Virus record (IMG/VR): IMGVR_UViG_3300022752_000024
Span: 62,001-126,000 of that record
Length of the DNA stretch: 64,000 bases
Direction: 5' to 3' (one strand)
Origin: a virus
Shown: positions 56,692-62,707 of the stretch, piece by piece
Numbering within the stretch: position 1 is the first letter of the stretch
Layout of the letters: each line of letters starts with the position of its first letter
Translations under genes and position numbers: made by a program
The notes under the pieces: model-generated
The model's input: only the letters and a program-made list of their open reading frames with translations
Databases searched by the model: none
Told to the model about the DNA's origin: nothing

Positions 56692-56886
56692 TTAATGATA
56701 ATAATCACTCTGATCGATAACAAAAGACTTGTTTTGTTTCTTTAAATTTCCTAGAGACTTTGCCATCACAACAAATTCATCTATTTCTTCCTCTGTCATT
56801 TCTTCTAGCATTTCTCCCATTTCTTCAATTAAGCAAATTTCTTCCTCACTAAAAAAATCAAGTTCATTCGAATTTGAGTCCGACAT
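56692..56886 (-). CDS. Small acidic protein (64 aa)
   Basis: Start at ATG 56886, with GGAG 8 bases before it, inside the end of the methyltransferase gene. MSDSNSNELDFFSEEEICLI, then EEMGEMLEEMTEEEIDEFVV is highly acidic. Such proteins may mimic DNA or bind basic partners; no evidence decides. Confidence 0.68.
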   Translation of the reverse strand: MSDSNSNELDFFSEEEICLIEEMGEMLEEMTEEEIDEFVVMAKSLGNLKKQNKSFVIDQSDYYH

Positions 56887-57562
56887 ACAAATTACTCCTT
56901 TCATCATAAGCTGTTGATAAACGATTTACTGCGAGATCATAAACATCAGTAACAATCTCTGCTCCAGCCCAATTTCTATGTGCGTGGATACAGGCTTCTG
57001 CGGTACTACCTGATCCCATGAATGGATCAAATATCATTTCTCCTGGATTTGTATAAACATCAATAAATTGACTAAGGAGTCCAGTTGGAAAGTTATCAAC
57101 ATATGCTTTATATGCTTTAACTTCTGTTTCTATCACATCCGGAATGGACATATCACTAAAACCAGGCCTGGAGAACTGTTTTCCGGGCTTCTTAAAGGTT
57201 AAAATGAAGGAGTAGTTAAAACGATACAGATTAGCTAGTTTTGAGCGTACCCATATTTTTTGACTTTTGTGGATCCAATGCAATTCTTCCATCGTATCTA
57301 TGATGAAATTGTGTTTTTTTATCACTTTTCCGCCAGATTTACGGTCACGGAGGATAATTGTGACTACATTATTGATTGGATTCAGTTTGGAGAAGGTATC
57401 ATACATCAATCTTTCCCATTTTGCTCTAGATTCATCAGGATTTTCCCCAATCTCGTCAAAATCAGGAGGTGATGTAATGACATAATGATACTGGAGACCT
57501 CGATCCAGAGTATCTAAGCAGTCTTCATTGTATAGAACACAATTATCCGTGGGCATATACAT
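56864..57562 (-). CDS. DNA methyltransferase, N6/N4 beta-class type (232 aa)
   Basis: The order of motifs is that of the N6_N4_Mtase family: catalytic loop YVITSPPDFDEIGE (residues 27-40) near the N-terminus and the AdoMet-binding FDPFMGSGSTAEACIHAHRN near the C-terminus (~182-201), with NWAGAEIVTDVYDLAVNRL. Motif IV is SPPD where the family usually has SPPY or DPPY. This may mean altered base flipping or lost activity. No restriction enzyme gene is nearby, so it would be an orphan enzyme protecting or marking phage DNA. AAGGAG precedes the ATG. Confidence 0.8.
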   Translation of the reverse strand: MYMPTDNCVLYNEDCLDTLDRGLQYHYVITSPPDFDEIGENPDESRAKWERLMYDTFSKLNPINNVVTIILRDRKSGGKVIKKHNFIIDTMEELHWIHKSQKIWVRSKLANLYRFNYSFILTFKKPGKQFSRPGFSDMSIPDVIETEVKAYKAYVDNFPTGLLSQFIDVYTNPGEMIFDPFMGSGSTAEACIHAHRNWAGAEIVTDVYDLAVNRLSTAYDERSNLYVGLKFE

Positions 57563-57677
57563 TGATTTTCTCCTTATGTTTTACTTTACGGGTATATTGC
57601 ACATCAATTTTATGTTTTTGTGGTGCTGGAATAGGTGTCCGACAGACAGGTTTAGGTATTTTAACAATTATCTTCAT
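57543..57677 (-). CDS. Small basic proline-rich protein (44 aa)
   Basis: ATG 57677 to TAA 57543 encodes MKIIVKIPKPVCRTPIPAPQ, then KHKIDVQYTRKVKHKEKI. It overlaps the methyltransferase start by 20 bases and carries that gene's ribosome site. Its start stands just after the previous stop. Function unknown. Confidence 0.6.
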   Translation of the reverse strand: MKIIVKIPKPVCRTPIPAPQKHKIDVQYTRKVKHKEKINVYAHG

Positions 57678-57678
57678 T

Positions 57679-58035
57679 TTATCGTCTCATCTTAGCTATA
57701 TCTTTTGCCTCATCACTATTGAATATAGGAACAGCATTGGATTTATGCAAAGTACCAATACCTATCATTTTTGTTCCTGTATATTTTTTCTGATTATCGA
57801 TTGGCTTTGTAGCTGCTCCAGTGTCAGCAGAGTTTAAACTTGGTATGTGTCGAGTAGATCGTTCGGCAGGAACAACAAGCTTAGGCATTTTACTATTTGA
57901 CTTAAAAATCTTCTTATTCTGTTTTTTAACACCAGACATAGAATTAATTTTTTTAAGCCATTCGTCATATTCTGCCTGTGCAGCTTTTGTTAGTTTTTTT
58001 GGCTTTGATTTTCGAATGTATCCGTAAACTATCAT
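57679..58035 (-). CDS. Conserved phage protein of unknown function (118 aa)
   Basis: Basic N-terminal part (MIVYGYIRKSKPKKLTKAAQ, then AEYDEWLKKINSMSG), then a conserved-looking region HIPSLNSADTGAATKPIDNQ, YTGTKMIGIGTLHKSNAVPI and FNSDEAKDIAKMRR. That last stretch is common in T4-like marine phages. First gene after the 58062-58090 promoter. Function unknown. Confidence 0.72.
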   Translation of the reverse strand: MIVYGYIRKSKPKKLTKAAQAEYDEWLKKINSMSGVKKQNKKIFKSNSKMPKLVVPAERSTRHIPSLNSADTGAATKPIDNQKKYTGTKMIGIGTLHKSNAVPIFNSDEAKDIAKMRR

Positions 58036-58061
58036 GATAGTCCCTCACTAAAAGAGACTTA

Positions 58062-58090
58062 ATTATAATACAAAATCAAGAGTTTGTCAA
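58062..58090 (-). promoter_or_regulatory. Perfect sigma70 promoter (TTGACA-N17-TATAAT)
   Basis: TTGACA (58085-58090) and TATAAT (58062-58067), 17 bp apart. The GTTG-CAAC palindrome (58098-58113) is 7 bases upstream of the -35. Drives the 118-aa gene and the methyltransferase. Confidence 0.9.
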
Positions 58091-58097
58091 CTACTAT

Positions 58098-58113
58098 GTT
58101 GCAAATATACAAC
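58098..58113. promoter_or_regulatory. 16-bp GTTG-CAAC imperfect palindrome
   Basis: Minus-strand GTTGTATATTTGCAAC, third member of the set that also occurs at 45030-45045 and 56344-56359. All three are 16 bp and lie 7-14 bases upstream of a TTGACA. Confidence 0.5.
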
Positions 58114-58124
58114 AGTCTTCGATT

Positions 58125-58301
58125 TCAGTAGTAGCGATCTTCTTCATCATCATAGCGATTTTTGTATTCCCATTCTTTTAATTTCTTCTTTATTTCAGAA
58201 TGTTCTTTTACTTTTCTTTTCACATTGAGCTTTTGATTACTTCGATCATAATCATCAGCATAGTCATCATTTTTACGAAATTTACCAGAAAACTTACTCA
58301 T
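58125..58301 (-). CDS. Small charged protein (58 aa)
   Basis: ATG 58301 to TGA 58125 encodes MSKFSGKFRKNDDYADDYDR, then a basic helix (NVKRKVKEHSEIKKKLKEWE) and an acidic Tyr end (DDEEDRYY). AAGGAG stands about 12 bases before the ATG. It may bind nucleic acid. Function unknown. Confidence 0.65.
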   Translation of the reverse strand: MSKFSGKFRKNDDYADDYDRSNQKLNVKRKVKEHSEIKKKLKEWEYKNRYDDEEDRYY

Positions 58302-58319
58302 ATGAAAATAGTACTCCTT

Positions 58320-58697
58320 TTATTTCAATGTTAAAAACTTAATACCTTTTATCTTACTCTCAGGTAGTGTTTCTTTGTCACTATTTTTGGTTACAAAAAA
58401 TATTTCCGAATTTGGATATACTATTTGAACTATTCTTAATAGCTGACATGCCGTACCATCAATATCATCATATGAAAATACTTCATCAACACATTTTAAT
58501 TCTGTAACTAACCTTCTACGGGATTCGTAATTTTTATTTAAACTTTTTTCGTATTTTTTTAAATAGTTGTCAGAATGGACTCCAACAATTAACCAATCGC
58601 CTTTTAATTTAGCTTTTTTAAAAAATGCAATATCTTCAGATTCTATAGGATCAAACTCACCAATCGTAACAATTATTTTGTCTCTTTTTATTTTCAT
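58320..58697 (-). CDS. Nucleotidyltransferase-fold protein lacking the HxGH motif (125 aa)
   Basis: Start at ATG 58697, overlapping the previous stop. The fold pattern of cytidylyltransferases (GCT/HldE-C type) is visible: IIVTIGEFDPIESEDIAFFK, LKGDWLIVGVHSDNYLKKYE, RRRLVTELKCVDEVFSYDD and a last strand. In active members the first motif is G.FD..H.GH; here it reads GEFDPIESED, so both His are missing. It may be a binding protein or a diverged enzyme. It lies in the RNase H operon. Confidence 0.68.
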   Translation of the reverse strand: MKIKRDKIIVTIGEFDPIESEDIAFFKKAKLKGDWLIVGVHSDNYLKKYEKSLNKNYESRRRLVTELKCVDEVFSYDDIDGTACQLLRIVQIVYPNSEIFFVTKNSDKETLPESKIKGIKFLTLK

Positions 58698-59116
58698 GGT
58701 AGCATGTTGGGAAAACACTCCTTAACAAATCCGTAAGTTAGTCCTTTTACTCCTAAGTCTTTTGACATAATTCCAATTACAACTTCAGCTTCTCTAAATT
58801 CAAGAGACTCTAAAAATTGAAGGAGTAGTTCGTTTCTTTTTTCTTCAGTCAAAGCTTCTGCGGATGGATGACCATCTTGAAACAAATACAATCTACGTAA
58901 TTCGGTACTCAACTGTGCATATGATACGCCAGGAAGAGTGTCTGGAATCTTATAGTTGTCTGGTATTTCTTTTATCTTCCATCTATAATTTGGACTAAAA
59001 GTATATTCTAGAACCTTGACTAAAGTAGGAGATAAATTCTTTTCTATTACTGCTTTTCTTTCTGCTTTTGTTTTTGCTTCTTCAAACTCATCAAATATTT
59101 CATAAATGTTTTTCAT
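58694..59116 (-). CDS. Protein resembling the N-terminal domain of T4 DNA ligase (140 aa)
   Basis: The layout (IYEIFDEFEEAKTKAERKAV, IEKNLSPTLVKVLEYTFSPN, final IGIMSKDLGVKGLTYGFVKE plus CFPNMLP) parallels residues 1-130 of T4 ligase, whose stretch reads RRVMMRDLECGASVSIANKV then WPGLI. No adenylation domain follows. It may be a stand-alone DNA-binding module or a split ligase partner. It is coupled to the RNase H gene (one-base overlap), so a role in Okazaki-fragment or flap repair fits. Confidence 0.65.
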   Translation of the reverse strand: MKNIYEIFDEFEEAKTKAERKAVIEKNLSPTLVKVLEYTFSPNYRWKIKEIPDNYKIPDTLPGVSYAQLSTELRRLYLFQDGHPSAEALTEEKRNELLLQFLESLEFREAEVVIGIMSKDLGVKGLTYGFVKECFPNMLP

Positions 59117-59973
59117 TAAAATTCCTCAATAACATCCATCAGATTTTTTAATCGGTACTCAATAAAGTAATTTAATAATTTACTTCTTGGTGCTGGTTTA
59201 GTTTCATCATATGTATTTATGATTTTTTCCTTTATATCACCTGGTATAAGAGATAAGTCGATCAGTAGTTGATTTCGTGTAAATCCAGTATTTGCAATAG
59301 ATTCATAGTTGCTATAATGTTCAGCAAGAAACTTATCTAGTTTTCCTTTTGTGATAGGAGTCTGACGCTTCTCTAAAACAAAACAATCTGACGGAGAAAG
59401 TATGTTAGGAATACCATCACCTTTATCGCCTTTAATAATCTTCTCTTTTAAGTCCTGTATAGGATTTTGAGATACAACAAATTTCTTCAAAGCAGGATTG
59501 TACTGCTTCACGTTAAATTTGCTTTTATTATTATATGCTTGAAGTTGTAGAAAGTCGCCATCGCTCGAAAGAATCAAAATATTCTCATGCATAATGTGAC
59601 GAGGTACGAGTGTACCAATAATGTCGTCGGCTTCGGCACCTTCAACATCAATTACTTTATATGGAAAATTTTCTTTGAGTTCTGTTTTGAGTTTGGCAAG
59701 AATATCAAAAATTAAATGCCAATCAAGATCAGATTTTTCACGGGCTTTTTTACGACCGGCTTTATAGAAAGGAAATATTGATTTGCGCCAGTAGTTGCGG
59801 TTATCACAACACAGAACTACTTCGCCATATTCTTTAAATTTATTAGTATTGGTACGAATAACATTCAGCACCATGTGGCGAACCAATCCTTCTTCTAGCT
59901 TAACATTTTTTTGTGATGCGAGTTGTGCCATAATGCCAGACAGCAGAACTTGGTTTAAGTCAATTAGTATCAT
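59116..59973 (-). CDS. rnh: RNase H / 5'-3' flap exonuclease (T4 rnh-like, 285 aa)
   Basis: The FEN-1/T4 RNase H fold is clear from the metal-binding acids in order: MILIDLNQV, VVLCCDNRNYWRKSIFPFYK, YKVIDVEGAEADDIIGTLVP, ILILSSDGDFLQLQ, then the helix-three-turn motif KIIKGDKGDGIPNILSPSDC. T4 RNase H has 305 residues. It removes RNA primers and flaps during lagging-strand synthesis. Next to the ligase-domain gene. Confidence 0.9.
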   Translation of the reverse strand: MILIDLNQVLLSGIMAQLASQKNVKLEEGLVRHMVLNVIRTNTNKFKEYGEVVLCCDNRNYWRKSIFPFYKAGRKKAREKSDLDWHLIFDILAKLKTELKENFPYKVIDVEGAEADDIIGTLVPRHIMHENILILSSDGDFLQLQAYNNKSKFNVKQYNPALKKFVVSQNPIQDLKEKIIKGDKGDGIPNILSPSDCFVLEKRQTPITKGKLDKFLAEHYSNYESIANTGFTRNQLLIDLSLIPGDIKEKIINTYDETKPAPRSKLLNYFIEYRLKNLMDVIEEF

Positions 59974-60003
59974 GATAATATCTCAAAGTTATGAGACTAT
60001 AGT

Positions 60004-60348
60004 TTACTCTATATCTTTCAATTTGTCAAATGTATTTTGAATAAATTCGGTTGATGTTGTTGTTTTTTTAGCAACTACTCCATAAAAATCACATGTTATC
60101 AATCTAGAAATATATTCCAAAGGTTCTACTAGAATAGCTTCAAACAAATCAGGTTCTATAGGGGCTCCATCTTCGTCTTGTTTAAACAACATAATATGAT
60201 ACATATCACCCATTTCACTACCTTCTATAGTTTCTCCTGGTATTTTATATTTTGCACCTTCAATATTTACTGTATCTTCTTCGGAACCTGGTACAAAAAA
60301 GAAAGCATCGAAATTTTCATTCTTCGCTTCTTTGAGAGACTCTAACAT
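60004..60348 (-). CDS. Hypothetical acidic protein (114 aa)
   Basis: MLESLKEAKNENFDAFFFVP, then YKIPGETIEGSEMGDMYHIM and EAILVEPLEYISRLITCDFY. It is a mixed alpha/beta protein overlapping the GIY-YIG-like gene by 32 bases. Function unknown. Confidence 0.65.
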   Translation of the reverse strand: MLESLKEAKNENFDAFFFVPGSEEDTVNIEGAKYKIPGETIEGSEMGDMYHIMLFKQDEDGAPIEPDLFEAILVEPLEYISRLITCDFYGVVAKKTTTSTEFIQNTFDKLKDIE

Positions 60349-60754
60349 TATAATCCTTAATATGTGATTTTCTAACTCTTACCATTATCCATGTATTGTA
60401 ATAGTCATCACATTCTATCACTCCACGGACAAATTGCTCTTTAGCTTCTAGATAACCACATTCACCTTTTGATTTGCAAAGATGCAATATCTCACGAGAA
60501 AAGTTATCCTCTCCGTGTAGTATAACATCATTTACTAATTCTGTGTTAGATCCGTAGTAAGTTTGCCAATTACTAGAAACTTTCACTTTTTTCTTTTTAC
60601 CTTTGACTTGTTTGGTTCTAGAAGAATAAAAAAATTTCTTGCCTATGTATTTTTTTCCATTCGTCAGATTGGTAATCTGGTAAACAAAACCATAATTATC
60701 ACCAATCAAGTCTTCTGTAAAATCTGTATTATTGTATGTCCAGTTTAATCCCAT
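60317..60754 (-). CDS. GIY-YIG-like nuclease (145 aa)
   Basis: The N-terminal core NYGFVYQITNLTNGKKYIGK followed by KFFYSSR has the GIY...YIG arrangement (GFVY and KYIG), a basic loop (KQVKGKKKKVKV) and YYGSNTELVNDVIL. The rest (HLCKSKGECGYLEAKEQFVR) supplies the conserved Glu. Versions are found in T4-like marine phages near nrd genes. It may be a free-standing homing-type or repair nuclease. Its ATG overlaps the zinc-ribbon gene's stop. Confidence 0.75.
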   Translation of the reverse strand: MGLNWTYNNTDFTEDLIGDNYGFVYQITNLTNGKKYIGKKFFYSSRTKQVKGKKKKVKVSSNWQTYYGSNTELVNDVILHGEDNFSREILHLCKSKGECGYLEAKEQFVRGVIECDDYYNTWIMVRVRKSHIKDYNVRVSQRSEE

Positions 60755-60930
60755 TCATCGCCATCTTCAGAGTCGTCATCATCTATATATTCCTCTTGAA
60801 TTTCATCGATGACTTCTCCGCAGAATGGACAATGTTCTGGATACTCCTGAGAAACAAATTCATCCACGTATGCAACTTGGTAACTAGATTCGCAGCTAGA
60901 ACATTCTGCTGTTATTGTTTTATCGTTCAT
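60745..60930 (-). CDS. Small zinc-ribbon protein with acidic tail (61 aa)
   Basis: CSSCESSYQVAYV and CPFCGEVIDEI (Cys pairs at residues ~10 and ~34) make a likely zinc ribbon. The end is very acidic (YIDDDDSEDGDEWD). It sits between nrdB and the GIY-YIG gene. It may contact the transcription or repair machinery; function unknown. Confidence 0.75.
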   Translation of the reverse strand: MNDKTITAECSSCESSYQVAYVDEFVSQEYPEHCPFCGEVIDEIQEEYIDDDDSEDGDEWD

Positions 60931-60940
60931 TTATTTTCCT

Positions 60941-61930
60941 TTAGTGTGCCCAGACATCACCCCAATCTCCAGATAAAGCACCTTTTGCATAATCAGTTGC
61001 TCTATTCTCAAAGAAATTAGTATGTGTTGGTGCATTAATCATTTCTTCAACCCATGGTAGTGGATTACGTTTTACTTTATTGATACCTTTAAGACCAAGG
61101 CTAATGAGCCTACGATCAGCAATATAGCGGATATACTGTTTAACGTCAGCAGAATCAAGTCCTTCCATTTGTCCCATGCTAAACGCAAGGTCAATAAATT
61201 TATCTTCAAGTTCTACCATTCTTTCTGCAATAGTATAAATTTTTGATTTTAATTCATCATTCCAAATTTCTTTATTTTCTTCTATATATGTCCTGAATAA
61301 TTTAATCATAGATTCAGCATGTTGAGTTTCATCTACAATCGACCAAGTAACGATCTGTCCCATACCTTTCATTTTACCTTGGCGTGGAAAATTAAGTAAC
61401 ATGATAAAAGAACTGAATAGTTGCATTCCTTCGGTGAAAGCAGAGAATACTGCAATGTGAGTAGCAGTAGAAGTCTTATCTTCATCCTGTGTGCTAATAT
61501 CAAGAACATAGTTATGCTTTTCTCGCATAGCCTCATATTCTAAAAATTCATTGTACGTAGTTTCGGGTAAACCTAAAGTTTCAATGAGATGTGAATATGC
61601 TGCAATGTGTAATGCTTCTCTTGCAGCAAAACCCATCAACATCATTCTAATTTCAGGTTGAGGAAAATACGGTAGATAATTCTTTACGTATCCACCAGCA
61701 ACATCAATATCTCCTTGTGTGAAGAAACGAAAGATGTGTGTTAAAAAATTCTTTTCGGAATCAGTAAGTTTTTTCTTCCAATCTTTAACGTCTTCGAGCA
61801 TTGGAACTTCAGTATGAAGCCAATGTGATTGTTCATGTTTTAGCCACGAATCATATGCCCATGGATAGTTGAATGGTTTAAAATATTCTCTTCCTTCATT
61901 TAACTTCTGTTGCGGTATTTTTTTTATCAT
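60941..61930 (-). CDS. nrdB: Class I ribonucleotide reductase beta subunit NrdB
   Basis: The 329-aa protein has the ferritin-like NrdB pattern: LTDSEKNFLTHIFRFFTQGD, AAREALHIAAYSHLIETLG with E-x2-H-x3-Y (the metal ligands and the radical Tyr), EGMQLFSSFIMLLNF and IVDETQHAESM. The C-terminal tail that binds NrdA (ALSGDWGDVWAH) is present. It supplies the radical for reduction of ribonucleotides to dNTPs for phage DNA synthesis. nrdA is two genes upstream. Confidence 0.95.
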   Translation of the reverse strand: MIKKIPQQKLNEGREYFKPFNYPWAYDSWLKHEQSHWLHTEVPMLEDVKDWKKKLTDSEKNFLTHIFRFFTQGDIDVAGGYVKNYLPYFPQPEIRMMLMGFAAREALHIAAYSHLIETLGLPETTYNEFLEYEAMREKHNYVLDISTQDEDKTSTATHIAVFSAFTEGMQLFSSFIMLLNFPRQGKMKGMGQIVTWSIVDETQHAESMIKLFRTYIEENKEIWNDELKSKIYTIAERMVELEDKFIDLAFSMGQMEGLDSADVKQYIRYIADRRLISLGLKGINKVKRNPLPWVEEMINAPTHTNFFENRATDYAKGALSGDWGDVWAH

Positions 61931-62060
61931 TCTCGTCTTCTTTCGTTTGTTGTTTTTTTCTTTCGATTGGCGGTGGAAAATATGGTTCTATTACATAATG
62001 ATTAGCACCCCACCATCCGAATGCACTAAAAAATCCATACAATAATAACTCCAATACCAT
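61896..62060 (-). CDS. Small membrane protein (54 aa)
   Basis: ATG 62060 to TGA 61896. A membrane segment (MVLELLLYGFFSAFGWWGAN) is followed by YVIEPYFPPPIE and a charged tail. The GFFSAFGWWGAN start is one I have seen in T4-like marine phages between nrd genes. The tail overlaps the nrdB start by 35 bases. Function unknown. Confidence 0.7.
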   Translation of the reverse strand: MVLELLLYGFFSAFGWWGANHYVIEPYFPPPIERKKQQTKEDENDKKNTATEVK

Positions 62061-62061
62061 T

Positions 62062-62706
62062 TTATTTCTCCATCAATCTATCAACGAATTCAAGCAATAA
62101 TCTATGATGCCTTCCGTCATGATATTTACCTTTCATCCAACTATATGATTCGAACCAATGAGGTTCACTTTCTAAATGGCAGGCAATTAATCCTATATTG
62201 TTTTGTATGATAGCCATTGGGTCACCATTCGCATATCTTGCTACTGTTTCAAAGTGTTCTTCACTTCCTGCAACTGCAAATCCATCATAAAAGTAGATTC
62301 TTTCCTGTTGATTGTTCCACTCAACTTCCATGTGTTTTGCGTGAGGTCGTCTTGTGTCTGTGTTTGGTCGTTTGATGTACTGGGTAATGGTAACATCATC
62401 AGATAGAATCCCAAGATAATAGTCAGAGGCCCAATAACCGCCCATACAGATTCCGAGATACTTACCACCGTCTTGTACAAATCTACGTATTCTATCGCCA
62501 TTATGGGCAAAACACATATCAAACTTACTAGCATCACCAATGCCACCTGGGATGCATACCATATCAACGTTATCAAAAAAATCTTCTTCGAGTTCATGTT
62601 TTGTAAAAATTTTAAATCTATAATTTGGAGTTAGAGCATTGAGTATACCATTTCCAGATTGCACGGAGCAATAAGGTTGGTGCATAAACATTGCAATCGT
62701 TTTCAT
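62062..62706 (-). CDS. Class I glutamine amidotransferase-like protein, BPL_N type (214 aa)
   Basis: Start at ATG 62706, after GGGTGAT. The pattern VDMVCIPGGIGDASKFDMCF, then GGKYLGICMGGYWASDYYLG (nucleophile Cys ~87) and a C-terminal AVAGSEEHFETVARY and GLIACHLESEPHW (His/Glu) is that of the amidotransferase-like N-terminal domain of some biotin-ligase relatives. The synthase partner is not evident, so the substrate is unknown. It lies between nrdA and nrdB, and the PurD-like ATP-grasp is far away. It could make a nitrogen transfer in nucleotide metabolism. Confidence 0.7.
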   Translation of the reverse strand: MKTIAMFMHQPYCSVQSGNGILNALTPNYRFKIFTKHELEEDFFDNVDMVCIPGGIGDASKFDMCFAHNGDRIRRFVQDGGKYLGICMGGYWASDYYLGILSDDVTITQYIKRPNTDTRRPHAKHMEVEWNNQQERIYFYDGFAVAGSEEHFETVARYANGDPMAIIQNNIGLIACHLESEPHWFESYSWMKGKYHDGRHHRLLLEFVDRLMEK

Positions 62707-62707
62707 A

